Origin: Gammaproteobacteria bacterium
GTDB taxonomy: Bacteria > Pseudomonadota > Gammaproteobacteria > Steroidobacterales > Woeseiaceae
Direction of reading: 5' to 3'
Assembly: GCA_029861535.1 (NCBI GenBank)
Contig: JAOTZC010000018.1
Span: 1-46,812, forward strand
Length of the DNA: 46,812 bases
Each line of letters begins with the position of its first letter. The stretch's first letter is position 1. The notes below the pieces were generated by a model. That model was not told the DNA's origin. It ran no database searches and was given only the letters and a program-made list of their open reading frames with translations. The position numbers and the translations under genes are program-made. Shown piece by piece: positions 25,957 through 34,811 of this stretch.

Positions 25957-26549
25957 CACCAGTCGACCAGGCCGGAAAACGCGAGCTCCGATATCAAAAC
26001 GCTGGCCTCACCATTGACCTCGGCCAGCGGCGAGATGCAATAGAGTCTGCCATCAATCGAAAACCGCTCTGCATTGTCATCGATTGCGCGCTGATCGTTA
26101 ATATCCGTCCAGCAACTGTGGAGGTCCGAGGTGCTGAAGAACCGTCCACTGCCTTCTTGGATCACGGTCACGTTGCTTGGTAGCTCTGTCGCCGTTTTCG
26201 CGCGTTCGAGGTCCGGAACCGCAATAATGATCGCGATAGTGATTTCACTGTCGCCAGTCCACCCGGAAAACCTGAGCCGGGCGCCGCGACCATCCGGGCG
26301 CGGCATGCCTTCGCAGCTCATCGTGTCGGCTGTCCACTCGAGGTCGCCTGCCAGCGCCCCAAAAAGACTCGTCTGGAGTCGACCTCTGTCACCGCAGCCC
26401 GCGGCTGCCGGCAACGGTGCTGGCAGGAATGACGCTTGCGCTGGCTCGCTGGCTGTATCTGCAGCGGGCTTTTCTCCACAGGCGGCGACTACGAATACGG
26501 TGGCCAAAAACACGGGCAGAAGCCCGGAATTTAGCGATTGAAGGTGCAA
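25956..26549 (-). CDS. lipoprotein of unknown function
   Basis: About 197 residues from the TTG at 26549; the reading frame extends further upstream (to 26669), but that part has no signal and looks non-coding. The leader SGLLPVFLATVFVVAAC has a lipobox (VAAC), so the mature protein is probably lipid-anchored, followed by a Pro/Ala linker. The rest has four Cys (CGDRG, SCEGM, SCWTD, YCISP) that could form two disulfides. No family recognised. It overlaps the DUF192 gene and is divergent from the moxR operon. Confidence 0.62.
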   Translation of the reverse strand: MHLQSLNSGLLPVFLATVFVVAACGEKPAADTASEPAQASFLPAPLPAAAGCGDRGRLQTSLFGALAGDLEWTADTMSCEGMPRPDGRGARLRFSGWTGDSEITIAIIIAVPDLERAKTATELPSNVTVIQEGSGRFFSTSDLHSCWTDINDQRAIDDNAERFSIDGRLYCISPLAEVNGEASVLISELAFSGLVDW

Positions 26550-26701
26550 TCTATTGAACTCACGGAGGTCAGAGTGGAGGCCATTATCTCTGATCGTTAC
26601 CAAAATATGAGCAAAAAATGCGGCGACCGGTTGGCGTGCCCATGCATCATCACTAAAATGGCACGCCAATTTTGTCGCCCACCTTATCTATGGAGTCGCG
26701 G

Positions 26702-27670
26702 ATGAGCGTCGTAGAACAATTCCAACAACTCGAGGCCCACGCAAGCCGTCTGATCATTGGTCAATCGCACCTGATCAACCGCATGCTGATCGCACTCTTA
26801 TGTGACGGCCACTTGATCGTCGAAGGTGCGCCTGGACTCGCAAAGACGCGCGCGATCAAAGTACTTGCGGAAAGCATCGAGGGTGACTTTCATCGGCTGC
26901 AGTTTACGCCAGACCTGCTGCCGGCCGATCTGACCGGTACTGATATTTATCGGCCGCAAGAGGGCACGTTTGAATTTCGAAAAGGCCCACTGTTTCACAA
27001 CTTGATTCTCGCCGACGAGATCAATCGTGCGCCGGCGAAAGTTCAGTCGGCACTGCTCGAAGCTATGGAAGAGCGCCAGATTACGGTCGGTGACAAGAGC
27101 TATTCGCTTGATGATCTGTTCATGGTGATGGCAACCCAGAACCCAATTGAACAGGAGGGCACGTATCCGTTGCCCGAGGCACAACTCGATCGTTTCCTAC
27201 TGCACGTAGAGGTTGGCTACCCGACGCCGGAAGACGAGCGTCGCATTCTTATTCTGAATCGCGACGAGGCGAAAGCGCGGCAGCGAGATGCGTTTCAACC
27301 GACAGAGCTGCTGTCCTTGTCATCGATTATGCAGGCACGTCAGGACATTCTGCGGCTGCATCTCGCCGACGAACTTGAGGAGTACATCGTCAATATAGTT
27401 ATTGCGACTCGCAATGCGGGCAGCGTCAATAGTTCGCTCGAAGGACAAATACTCTACGGCGCGTCGCCGCGCGCCAGTATGGGTATCGATCGCGCTGCAC
27501 GCGCACACGCTTGGCTTGCCGGCCGCGACTACGTTGGCCCGGAAGACATTCAGGCTGTCGCATCGGATGTGCTTCGTCATCGTCTGGTGCTCAGTTTCGA
27601 AGCGGAAGCCGACGGCGTCGGTCCGAATTCCGTGATCGAGCGCGTGCTCGACGGAGTGGGGGTGCCGTAG
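26702..27670 (+). CDS. MoxR-type AAA+ ATPase
   Basis: 322 residues from the ATG at 26702 (GGAG 8 bases upstream); in-frame starts at 26672 and 26690 are less favoured. Walker A is GAPGLAKT (42-49), Walker B LILADE (101-106), followed by INRAPAKVQSALLEAMEE, the sensor-1 region ATQNPIEQEGTYPLPEAQLDRF, and a C-terminal lid with YGASPRASMGI. MoxR ATPases act as chaperones with VWA-domain partners. Here it heads a six-gene operon with DUF58, DUF4381 and Bat genes; stop-to-start gaps are 1-2 bases or overlaps. Confidence 0.93.
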   Translation: MSVVEQFQQLEAHASRLIIGQSHLINRMLIALLCDGHLIVEGAPGLAKTRAIKVLAESIEGDFHRLQFTPDLLPADLTGTDIYRPQEGTFEFRKGPLFHNLILADEINRAPAKVQSALLEAMEERQITVGDKSYSLDDLFMVMATQNPIEQEGTYPLPEAQLDRFLLHVEVGYPTPEDERRILILNRDEAKARQRDAFQPTELLSLSSIMQARQDILRLHLADELEEYIVNIVIATRNAGSVNSSLEGQILYGASPRASMGIDRAARAHAWLAGRDYVGPEDIQAVASDVLRHRLVLSFEAEADGVGPNSVIERVLDGVGVP

Positions 27671-27671
27671 C

Positions 27672-28616
27672 ATGAGGCTCGACCACATTCCGGAAAATGC
27701 GTCGCCAGTTGATGTCACTCAATCGGGACTGATTCGACTGAATGGCCCGGCACGCGCGATCGCGCTGGATGTACTGCGCGTGAATTCCTTGCAAACTGGA
27801 GCGTACGTGTCGCACTTCCGTGGTCGTGGCATGGAGTTCGATGAATCCAGACCCTATCAACCTGGCGACGACCCGCGTTCGATTGATTGGCGCGTTACGG
27901 CGCGCAGCACAACCGCCTATACAAAATTATTCCGCGAGGAACGCGAACGTCCGGTGCTCATCGTTGTCGATTTGCGTGCCAACATGCACTTTGCGACGCG
28001 AGGTTGTTATAAGTCGGTCAATGCGAGTCGTGCGGCTGCACTGTTGTCGTGGGCTGCACACCATCGTGGCGATCGTCTTGGTGGGCTTATTTTCGGCGAC
28101 AATGTGCACCGCGAAATGAAGCCGCGACTGGGCCGTCAGGCCGCGCTGCGATTCGTGCACGCACTTGCTCAGCACCCAGATTGGCAGACTCGTACGCGTG
28201 ACCCGAACGATGATGGCGAAGCAGCACTGACGACGGCGCTGGCGGCGCTACGCCGAGTTTCTCGGCCGGGTAGTCTCGTCGTGGTGCTGTCTGACTTCAG
28301 CGGGCTGTCACGAACGGCGCAGTCATACTTGTCGAGTATTGCACGGCATAACGAAGTACTCGCCGTCACGCTGCACGATCCGTTCGAACGCGACCTGCCG
28401 CCGCCAGGACGCTACCGATTGGTTGCGGACCACGACGAGTTGGCGATCGATACTTACGCGGTGGCGGCCCGACGCGACTACGCGGAGGCCTTTGATGCAC
28501 GCCGCGAAGAATTCGCGGCGTTTTGTCAGCGCTACGGAATTCATCAGATGTCGATGTCAACTGAGGACGACCCGGTCGAGGCATTGCAAACGGCACTCGG
28601 ACGACGCACACGCTAA
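27672..28616 (+). CDS. DUF58 protein (VWA-like partner of MoxR)
   Basis: 314 residues. The DUF58 signature GRGMEFDESRPYQPGDDPR followed by SIDWRVTARS lies near residues 53-82, then a VWA-like domain beginning RPVLIVVDLRANM, with a degenerate MIDAS (DLRANM in place of DxSxS). Such proteins are adaptors for MoxR ATPases in the cytoplasm. The gene begins 1 base after moxR and ends 2 bases before the DUF4381 gene. Confidence 0.9.
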   Translation: MRLDHIPENASPVDVTQSGLIRLNGPARAIALDVLRVNSLQTGAYVSHFRGRGMEFDESRPYQPGDDPRSIDWRVTARSTTAYTKLFREERERPVLIVVDLRANMHFATRGCYKSVNASRAAALLSWAAHHRGDRLGGLIFGDNVHREMKPRLGRQAALRFVHALAQHPDWQTRTRDPNDDGEAALTTALAALRRVSRPGSLVVVLSDFSGLSRTAQSYLSSIARHNEVLAVTLHDPFERDLPPPGRYRLVADHDELAIDTYAVAARRDYAEAFDARREEFAAFCQRYGIHQMSMSTEDDPVEALQTALGRRTR

Positions 28617-28618
28617 CG

Positions 28619-29110
28619 ATGAATCCCGCCGAACTGCCACTTCGAGACCTGCACCTGCCAACACCAACTGGCTGGTGGCCGCTGGCGCCCGGCTGGTGGC
28701 TTGTCATCGGTCTCGCCGTCTTCGGGCTGCTTTGGCTGTTGCGACGATATCTCAGGTACCGTGCCTACAACGCCGCGCGTCGCCACGCATTGCGTCAGTT
28801 GCAGGTCTATACGCGCGGCTATACAAAACATGGTGACGCCGTTTTATTGGGCGCGCAGCTGTCGGAGTTGCTGCGCCGAACGATGCTCGCGTACGCACCG
28901 CGTGCAGAAGTCGCCGGATTGACTGGCGAGGAGTGGCTGGCATGGCTCGACCGTGATCTCGATCGCTCGCATTTCTTGCAGGGTGATGGCCGCCCACTGA
29001 TCGAATGGCCATACCGAAATCCTGACATACAGATTGACGCTTCCGACGTCGCAGCGCTCGTCGATGCCGTTCGGCTGCGTCTGTCCACAGCCGTGGGAAA
29101 GCCGGCCTGA
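28619..29110 (+). CDS. DUF4381 single-pass membrane protein
   Basis: 163 residues. The N-terminus LRDLHLPTPTGWWPLAPGWW is the conserved DUF4381 opening, followed by one transmembrane helix (about 23-42, LVIGLAVFGLLWLLRRYL) and a cytoplasmic region containing LSELLRRTMLAYAPRAEVA and LTGEEWLAWLD. It is a constant member of MoxR/Bat operons in gammaproteobacteria, of unknown activity. It overlaps the next gene by 1 base. Confidence 0.88.
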   Translation: MNPAELPLRDLHLPTPTGWWPLAPGWWLVIGLAVFGLLWLLRRYLRYRAYNAARRHALRQLQVYTRGYTKHGDAVLLGAQLSELLRRTMLAYAPRAEVAGLTGEEWLAWLDRDLDRSHFLQGDGRPLIEWPYRNPDIQIDASDVAALVDAVRLRLSTAVGKPA

Positions 29111-30153
29111 TGCTGTCGTTTGCCTGGCCATGGGTGTTACTGCTGCTACCGCTGCCGTTTTTGGCGCGGCACTACCTTCCGGAAGCCGACAGCCTGCAGG
29201 AAGCCGGGCTGCGCGTGCCGGGATTTGCGCACTTTTCAATGCTTACCGGGCGGGCCGCGACCGAACAGATGCTGAACTGGCGATTCTGGATGGCCGCAGT
29301 GGCCTGGGTGTTGCTCGTTGTAGCGGCTGCGCGCCCGCAACACATCGGCGATGAACTCGACCTGCCCGTGTCTGGCCGCAATTTGATGCTCGCCGTCGAC
29401 CTGTCTGGCAGCATGGACCAGAAAGACTTCGAATTGGGCAGTGCTCGTGTCGATCGTTTAACGGCGACCAAAGCCGTCGCAAGCGATTTTATTAGCCGCC
29501 GCGAAGGCGATCGTATCGGCTTGATTCTCTTTGGCGAGCGTGCCTACCTGCAGGTACCACTAACCTTGGACCGCGAAACCGTAAAAATACTTTTAATGGA
29601 GGCTTTTATTGGACTCGCAGGCGAAAAGACTGCGATCGGAGACGCGATTACGCTGGCTGTAAAACGTGTCCACGAACAGGGCGTCGAAGGCGGCGATCAG
29701 GTTCTCGTTTTGTTGACTGATGGTGCGAACACGGCGGGCGAGATTGAGCCGTTGAAGGCGGCCGAATTGGCAAGTCAAGTTGGCATGCGAATCTACACAA
29801 TCGGCATCGGTGCGGAACAGCTTGAGGTTGCGTCAATCGTCGGCGGACGACGCCGAATCAATCCTTCGGCCGATCTCGACGAAGCGACATTGACACAGAT
29901 CGCCGAGCTCACGGGCGGTCGCTATTTCCGCGCGAAAGATACTGCCGCGTTACAGGATATCTACCGTCTTGTCGATGAACTCGAGCCAGTCGAAGAACCG
30001 GAGGCCGGATACCGTCCCGTTCGGTCGCTCTATCATTTGCCACTCGCCGGTGCATTTACGTTAGCTGCGTTGCTGGCCGCCGTCAGCTTGTTTCAAAACC
30101 TGTTGGCAAGGCGTGCCCGACGAGTGACCAAGGTACAAGCGCATGCTGGCTGA
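29110..30153 (+). CDS. BatA-like VWA membrane protein
   Basis: 347 residues: two N-terminal transmembrane segments (about 3-20 and 58-74), a VWA domain with an intact MIDAS (DLSGSM, Asp97, Ser99, Ser101; later TDGANTAGE), and a C-terminal transmembrane helix (about 312-330). This is the Bat (Bacteroides aerotolerance) layout: the VWA domain lies in the periplasm and is thought to work with the MoxR ATPase in envelope or oxidative stress. It overlaps the next gene by 11 bases. Confidence 0.9.
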   Translation: MLSFAWPWVLLLLPLPFLARHYLPEADSLQEAGLRVPGFAHFSMLTGRAATEQMLNWRFWMAAVAWVLLVVAAARPQHIGDELDLPVSGRNLMLAVDLSGSMDQKDFELGSARVDRLTATKAVASDFISRREGDRIGLILFGERAYLQVPLTLDRETVKILLMEAFIGLAGEKTAIGDAITLAVKRVHEQGVEGGDQVLVLLTDGANTAGEIEPLKAAELASQVGMRIYTIGIGAEQLEVASIVGGRRRINPSADLDEATLTQIAELTGGRYFRAKDTAALQDIYRLVDELEPVEEPEAGYRPVRSLYHLPLAGAFTLAALLAAVSLFQNLLARRARRVTKVQAHAG

Positions 30154-31936
30154 TTTTCATTTTTTGCGGCCCGAGTGGCTCCTGGCTCTGCCATTCGTTA
30201 TCGCTGTCGCAATTCTGTTCGCGCGCCGGCGTCTAGGCCCCGGTAGTTGGGAAAATGTCGTCGATGAGCAGCTGGCGCCACACGTGTTGTCCGGCGCGCA
30301 GGCGAAGCGATCGGACCATCGCTGGCTGTTGCTCGGGCTCAGCGGTGTGCTCGGTGTTGCCGCGTTGGCCGGTCCCGCTTGGCAACGCATCGAGCAGCCG
30401 GTGTTTCGCTCGGACCAGTCATTAGTCGTCGCGCTCGACCTATCGCGATCAATGGACGCTCAGGATGTGTCACCAAGCCGTCTGGCGCGCGCGCGATTGA
30501 AAATTCTCGACCTACTCGAGCGTCGGGCTAGTGGCCAAACGGCGCTTGTCGTCTATTCATCAAATGCGTTCACTGTTACGCCGTTGACGACCGACACCGA
30601 CACCGTTGCCGCTCTCGTCAACAGCCTCGACACCGACATAATGCCGAGCCGCGGCAGTTATCCGATTGCTGCGATAAACAAAGGCCGAAAACTGCTCGAT
30701 CAGGCGTCGGTCAGCGTCGGCGAAGTGCTCTTGATAAGTGACGGCGGTTCGTCGCCGGCGACTGAGCGAATCGCGCGGGATTTGTTGGCTGCCGGTTACA
30801 CGCTTTCGGTCCTTGGCGTGGGTACCACGCAGGGTGCGCCGATACCGCGCGCGACCGGCGGCTTTGTGACCGATCAGTCCGGTCGAATCGCGGTTCCTCG
30901 CCTGGAGGAGACGTCGCTGCGGGCGCTTGCGGTAGCCGGTGGCGGCCGCTATGCGGTGCTAACGTCGGACTCGCGCGACCTGGATTACCTGTTATCCGGC
31001 GAAGTCGGGCCTCAAAGAGCGAGCGACGAATCGCAAACGACAGATCAATGGCATGAAGAAGGGCCGTATATCTTGTTGTTGCTACTGCCGCTCGCCGCGC
31101 TGGCATTTCGTCGCGGCTGGTTGCTAGTCGTCGTTATCGTGATTTTGCCGATTACCGAACCGGCGCACGCGTCGCTTTGGGACGAGCTGTGGCGCAACAA
31201 CAATCAGCAGGCACAAAATTTATTGGAGGACGGCGACCCGGCGGCGGCGGCTGAGCTGTTTGAAGACGACGAGTGGCGGGCTGTATCGCGTTATCGCGCC
31301 GGCGATTACGCGAGGAGCGCAGCGGAATTTGCTGAACGTGAGGACGCGCGAAATCTCTACAATCTCGGTAATGCACTGGCGTTGCAGGGTGAATTCGAAT
31401 CGGCAATTGATGCCTATGAGCAGGTCCTCGAGATAGATGCCGACGACGTCGATGCGGCCTACAATCGCGATTTGCTACGAGCGGCAATGGAACAGCAGCA
31501 GAATCAGCAAGGCGATCAGCAGCAGAGTTCGGAGACGCCGGGCGGCGATAGCGAAGAATCGGATCGGCCGCCGGACCCAAATCAACAAGCCGATGACGAC
31601 GCGCAATCGGACAGCGACTCCAACGACGGCGATCCGTCGCAACGACCAGAGGACGAATCCACCGAGGAGGACTTGCAGGCTTTGCAGGAAGAACTGCGGC
31701 GCGCGGCAGAACAGGCCGAACAACAGCAGCGCTCTGAGCAAACATTGACCGAGGCCGAACTCGCCGAGTTGCGCAGGCTGCAGGCTGAGCAACAGGCTTT
31801 GGAGCAATGGCTGCGACGCATTCCTAATGATCCGGGGGGGCTTTTGCGCCGCAAGTTCCGCTACCAGTATCAACGCATGGGTAAAGACCAGGACGGTAAC
31901 AACCTGTGGCCGGACAACGAGGCGCAACCATGGTAA
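30143..31936 (+). CDS. BatB/BatC fusion: VWA domain plus TPR
   Basis: 597 residues. The N-terminal part matches BatB: two transmembrane segments, then a VWA domain with MIDAS DLSRSMD (Asp99, Ser101, Ser103). A further membrane segment near 310-345 (ILLLLLPLAALAFRRGWLL) is followed by TPR units (about 370-440: ARNLYNLGNALALQGEFESA). Then comes a long Gln/Ser/Asp-rich disordered stretch (about 455-530), a short coiled coil, and the conserved tail RRIPNDPGGLLRRKFRYQYQ. BatB and BatC are separate genes in some bacteria; here they are one polypeptide. The start lies inside batA and the stop overlaps batD. Confidence 0.9.
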   Translation: MLADFHFLRPEWLLALPFVIAVAILFARRRLGPGSWENVVDEQLAPHVLSGAQAKRSDHRWLLLGLSGVLGVAALAGPAWQRIEQPVFRSDQSLVVALDLSRSMDAQDVSPSRLARARLKILDLLERRASGQTALVVYSSNAFTVTPLTTDTDTVAALVNSLDTDIMPSRGSYPIAAINKGRKLLDQASVSVGEVLLISDGGSSPATERIARDLLAAGYTLSVLGVGTTQGAPIPRATGGFVTDQSGRIAVPRLEETSLRALAVAGGGRYAVLTSDSRDLDYLLSGEVGPQRASDESQTTDQWHEEGPYILLLLLPLAALAFRRGWLLVVVIVILPITEPAHASLWDELWRNNNQQAQNLLEDGDPAAAAELFEDDEWRAVSRYRAGDYARSAAEFAEREDARNLYNLGNALALQGEFESAIDAYEQVLEIDADDVDAAYNRDLLRAAMEQQQNQQGDQQQSSETPGGDSEESDRPPDPNQQADDDAQSDSDSNDGDPSQRPEDESTEEDLQALQEELRRAAEQAEQQQRSEQTLTEAELAELRRLQAEQQALEQWLRRIPNDPGGLLRRKFRYQYQRMGKDQDGNNLWPDNEAQPW

Positions 31937-33615
31937 GAATCAGACGAATTTCGCTGCACATTTCGTGGCTGTTGCCACTGTTGATGCTGTGCATCGTCGA
32001 TGTGGCCGCGGCCGCAGTAAGTGCCCGCGTCGACCGCGAACGTGTTGAACAAAATGAGTCTCTTTCGCTTGAACTCACAGTGGACTCAACGGCCGATATA
32101 TCGCCGGACCTTTCAGTGCTCGACGAAGACTTCGTAATTGGCCAGACAAGTCGACTTAGTAATACAAGCATCGATTACGGTCAGATTACGCGCAGTATGA
32201 CCTGGACGATTACGCTGATGCCGAAGCGTGCGGGCCAGATTTCGATTCCGCCGATAAGCATCGGCAATGAGCAGAGTAACCCGGTCACGATTATTGTGAC
32301 GAAACCGAGTTACGAACCGCCAGGCGAGGCGGATGTTTTTATCACCGCGGAGGTTGATTACGACGAGACCTTCGTGCAAGCGCAAGTCCTGTACACGATC
32401 AAGATTTTTCGTGCCGTCGCAACCCGACAACCAGCGTTACGTGAACCGACCTTTAGCGGCGCTGAGGTGCTTGTCGAAATCGCCGGTGACGAACGCAGTT
32501 ACGAGGCAATACTCAATGGCCGTGCCTACAATGTTGTCGAAAGGGAATTCGCAATTTTTCCGCAGGAAAGCGGTGAAATAAGAATTTCGCCGTCACGATT
32601 CGAAGCGCGCGTATTGCGAGACGGAAGGATTACCGGACGCAAGGTATTCGAGTCCGAATCGCGGACCGTCGTCGTCAAGCCGATCCCGGCACCACCCGCG
32701 GATTTTCCAAACGCGGCGTGGTTGCCAGCGACAGAGCTGGATTTGTCGGACGACTGGTCACGCGAGCCGGATGAATTGCGTGCCGGCGAACCCATTTCGC
32801 GCAATGTCACGGTTAGCGCGCTGGGTCAGTTGGAAACGCAGATTCCAATCATCGAACCGCCGACCGCCACTGGCGTGAATATATATCCGGACAAGCCCGT
32901 ATTGAAACGTGGTCTCGAAGACGGCGGCATTCGGGGCATTCGTACGGATCAATACGCGATGATTGGCGTCAACGCAGGTGTCGTCATGCTGCCACAACTC
33001 GAATTGCCCTGGTGGGACGTCAAGGCGGGCGAGTGGCGCGTCGCTCGATTGCCCGAGCGATCCGTCAACATATTGCCATCTGCCGATGCGTTGCCGCTGG
33101 TACCGGTGGTAGCGGAACCGGAGGTTGCAGCGGCTCAGCCCGAACCAATACCGGCCGTTACCGCGCAGCCGAATCTTTGGCGTCGCGTTGCGGAAATTCT
33201 CGCTGTTGTCTGGTTGCTGACTTTGCTGGCGTGGTCGTGGTCGTCACGACCTCGACGGGAGGATCGTGCGCCGCCACCGGTGCCGATACACAGACAACAG
33301 GCACGGCATCTCAAAGCGGCACGAAAAGCGGCACTTGCGAATGACGCTCGCGGAGTGAGGCGGGCAATGCTTGAATGGGCGGCCTTGCAGTGGCCGGAAG
33401 ATACGCCACGCAGTATCGGTGAACTTGCCGGACGTGTGTCGGCGCCGCTCAGCGACGAGCTGATGAGATTGTCGGAAGTCAGTTACGGTAAGAATGGCGG
33501 TCTGTGGGACGCTACGGCCACCGCCAAGGCCATGCGATCCTTCGCGGTCACCGACACGGCGTCGCAACAGAGCTCAGGCGCGACGTTGCCGCCGCTGATG
33601 CCGGGCGTGCATTAG
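31930..33615 (+). CDS. BatD-like oxygen-tolerance protein
   Basis: 561 residues from the ATG at 31930 (GAGG 7 bases upstream), overlapping the stop of the VWA/TPR gene. A signal peptide (1-24, ending VAAAA) leads into Ig-like BatD domains in the periplasm (VDRERVEQNESLSLELTVDS, VFITAEVDYDETFVQAQVLY). A single transmembrane helix (about 420-440, AEILAVVWLLTLLAWSWS) leads to a cytoplasmic tail of about 100 residues that ends the operon. It probably works with the VWA proteins. The exact role is unknown in the whole family. Confidence 0.9.
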   Translation: MVRIRRISLHISWLLPLLMLCIVDVAAAAVSARVDRERVEQNESLSLELTVDSTADISPDLSVLDEDFVIGQTSRLSNTSIDYGQITRSMTWTITLMPKRAGQISIPPISIGNEQSNPVTIIVTKPSYEPPGEADVFITAEVDYDETFVQAQVLYTIKIFRAVATRQPALREPTFSGAEVLVEIAGDERSYEAILNGRAYNVVEREFAIFPQESGEIRISPSRFEARVLRDGRITGRKVFESESRTVVVKPIPAPPADFPNAAWLPATELDLSDDWSREPDELRAGEPISRNVTVSALGQLETQIPIIEPPTATGVNIYPDKPVLKRGLEDGGIRGIRTDQYAMIGVNAGVVMLPQLELPWWDVKAGEWRVARLPERSVNILPSADALPLVPVVAEPEVAAAQPEPIPAVTAQPNLWRRVAEILAVVWLLTLLAWSWSSRPRREDRAPPPVPIHRQQARHLKAARKAALANDARGVRRAMLEWAALQWPEDTPRSIGELAGRVSAPLSDELMRLSEVSYGKNGGLWDATATAKAMRSFAVTDTASQQSSGATLPPLMPGVH

Positions 33616-33621
33616 CTCGTA

Positions 33622-34041
33622 TTACCAGTGTCCGGTATTCGGCATCGATGCCCAGGGTTCCTGAGCGGGCAGCGCCTCGCCTTTTTGCAGCAACTCAATT
33701 GATATGTTGTCAGGCGAGCGCACGAATGCCATGTGTCCATCGCGTGGTGGCCGGTTAATTGTGACGCCGCTGTCCTGCAGATGCTGACATAGCGCATAGA
33801 TGTCATCGACACGATAGGCCAGATGGCCGAAGTTTCGGCCCTCGCCATACTCCTCCGGGTCCCAGTTATGGGTTAGCTCAACTTGTGCGTCTTCATCCCC
33901 GGGTGCGGCGAGAAAAAACAGTGTAAAGCGGCCCTGTTCACTGTCATGGCGATGTAGCTCGACCAATCCAAGCTTGTTGCAGTAAAAGTCGAGCGATGCG
34001 TCAATGTCGGCGATGCGAACCATCGTGTGTAGGTATTTCAT
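33622..34041 (-). CDS. gloA: lactoylglutathione lyase (glyoxalase I)
   Basis: 139 residues, the size of bacterial GloA. It isomerises the methylglyoxal-glutathione hemithioacetal to S-lactoylglutathione. The four metal ligands are in place: His5, Glu55, His73 and Glu116, at nearly the same positions as in the E. coli nickel enzyme. Motifs include MVRIADIDASLDFYCNKLGL and FGHLAYRVDDIYA. The gene converges on the Bat operon with only 6 bases between stops, and is divergent from the HAD gene. Confidence 0.92.
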   Translation of the reverse strand: MKYLHTMVRIADIDASLDFYCNKLGLVELHRHDSEQGRFTLFFLAAPGDEDAQVELTHNWDPEEYGEGRNFGHLAYRVDDIYALCQHLQDSGVTINRPPRDGHMAFVRSPDNISIELLQKGEALPAQEPWASMPNTGHW

Positions 34042-34113
34042 ATCTTAAGCCGGTTGATCTCATTCGCAGATACGGACCACAATGGTCAATCATTCTTCGG
34101 CTCCGGGCAACAC

Positions 34114-34809
34114 GTGCTGGACGTACGCACGATAACGACGATTACACTCGACCTCGATGACACGCTGTGGGCGATCGGCCCAGTCATTGCGCGCGCGGAA
34201 CGGCGCCTGCGTGACTGGCTGACGTTGAACTACCCGCGCGTTCCGCAGGCGTTTTCGCATGATGATGTCTTGCGCTTACGCAATCAGGTGATTGCCGAAC
34301 ACGCGGATCGGTCCCACGACCTGACGTTTTTGCGCCGCGAAGTTATTACGCGTATGGGGCAAACGGCGGGCTACACTATCGACGTCGACGCGGCTTTCGA
34401 CGTGTTCGACTCGGAGCGCAACGATCTCGATTTGTATCCAGACGTGCGGCCCGCGTTGTCGTCGTTGACACAGCGCTTCACCTTAATCGCCGTGACAAAT
34501 GGCAATGCAGATCTCGACAAGATTGGCATCGGCGATTTATTCGATGGATTTGTCTCCGCGCGCACGGCGGGGGCTGCCAAGCCCGCGCCGCCAATTTTTG
34601 AAGCTGCCGTCGAGGCGGGCGGTGCGGCAGCCGCGCAAACGCTGCACGTCGGAGATCATCCGCGGTTGGATATAAACGGCGCGCGCGAGGCGGGGCTTTG
34701 GGCGGTGTGGATAAATCGAGATAACAACGCTTGGCCTGACGACATCGATGAGCCAGACGGAGAGGTCAGTGATTTGCATGGACTGGATCGATTGTTAAGG
34801 TCGTCGTAG
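34114..34809 (+). CDS. HAD-superfamily hydrolase (YigB-like)
   Basis: About 231 residues from the GTG at 34114; an in-frame TTG at 34054 would leave only 12 bases to the divergent gloA start, so the later start is preferred. Motif I is TLDLDDTLW (nucleophile Asp13, acid/base Asp15), motif II the Thr in IAVTNGNADL, motif III the Lys in AGAAKPAPPIFEAA, and motif IV VGDHPRLDINGAREAG. The helical cap (about 30-110) is of the C1 type. It is likely a small-metabolite phosphatase, perhaps flavin-nucleotide like YigB. The hydrolase gene follows by 2 bases. Confidence 0.85.
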   Translation: MLDVRTITTITLDLDDTLWAIGPVIARAERRLRDWLTLNYPRVPQAFSHDDVLRLRNQVIAEHADRSHDLTFLRREVITRMGQTAGYTIDVDAAFDVFDSERNDLDLYPDVRPALSSLTQRFTLIAVTNGNADLDKIGIGDLFDGFVSARTAGAAKPAPPIFEAAVEAGGAAAAQTLHVGDHPRLDINGAREAGLWAVWINRDNNAWPDDIDEPDGEVSDLHGLDRLLRSS

Positions 34810-34811
34810 TC

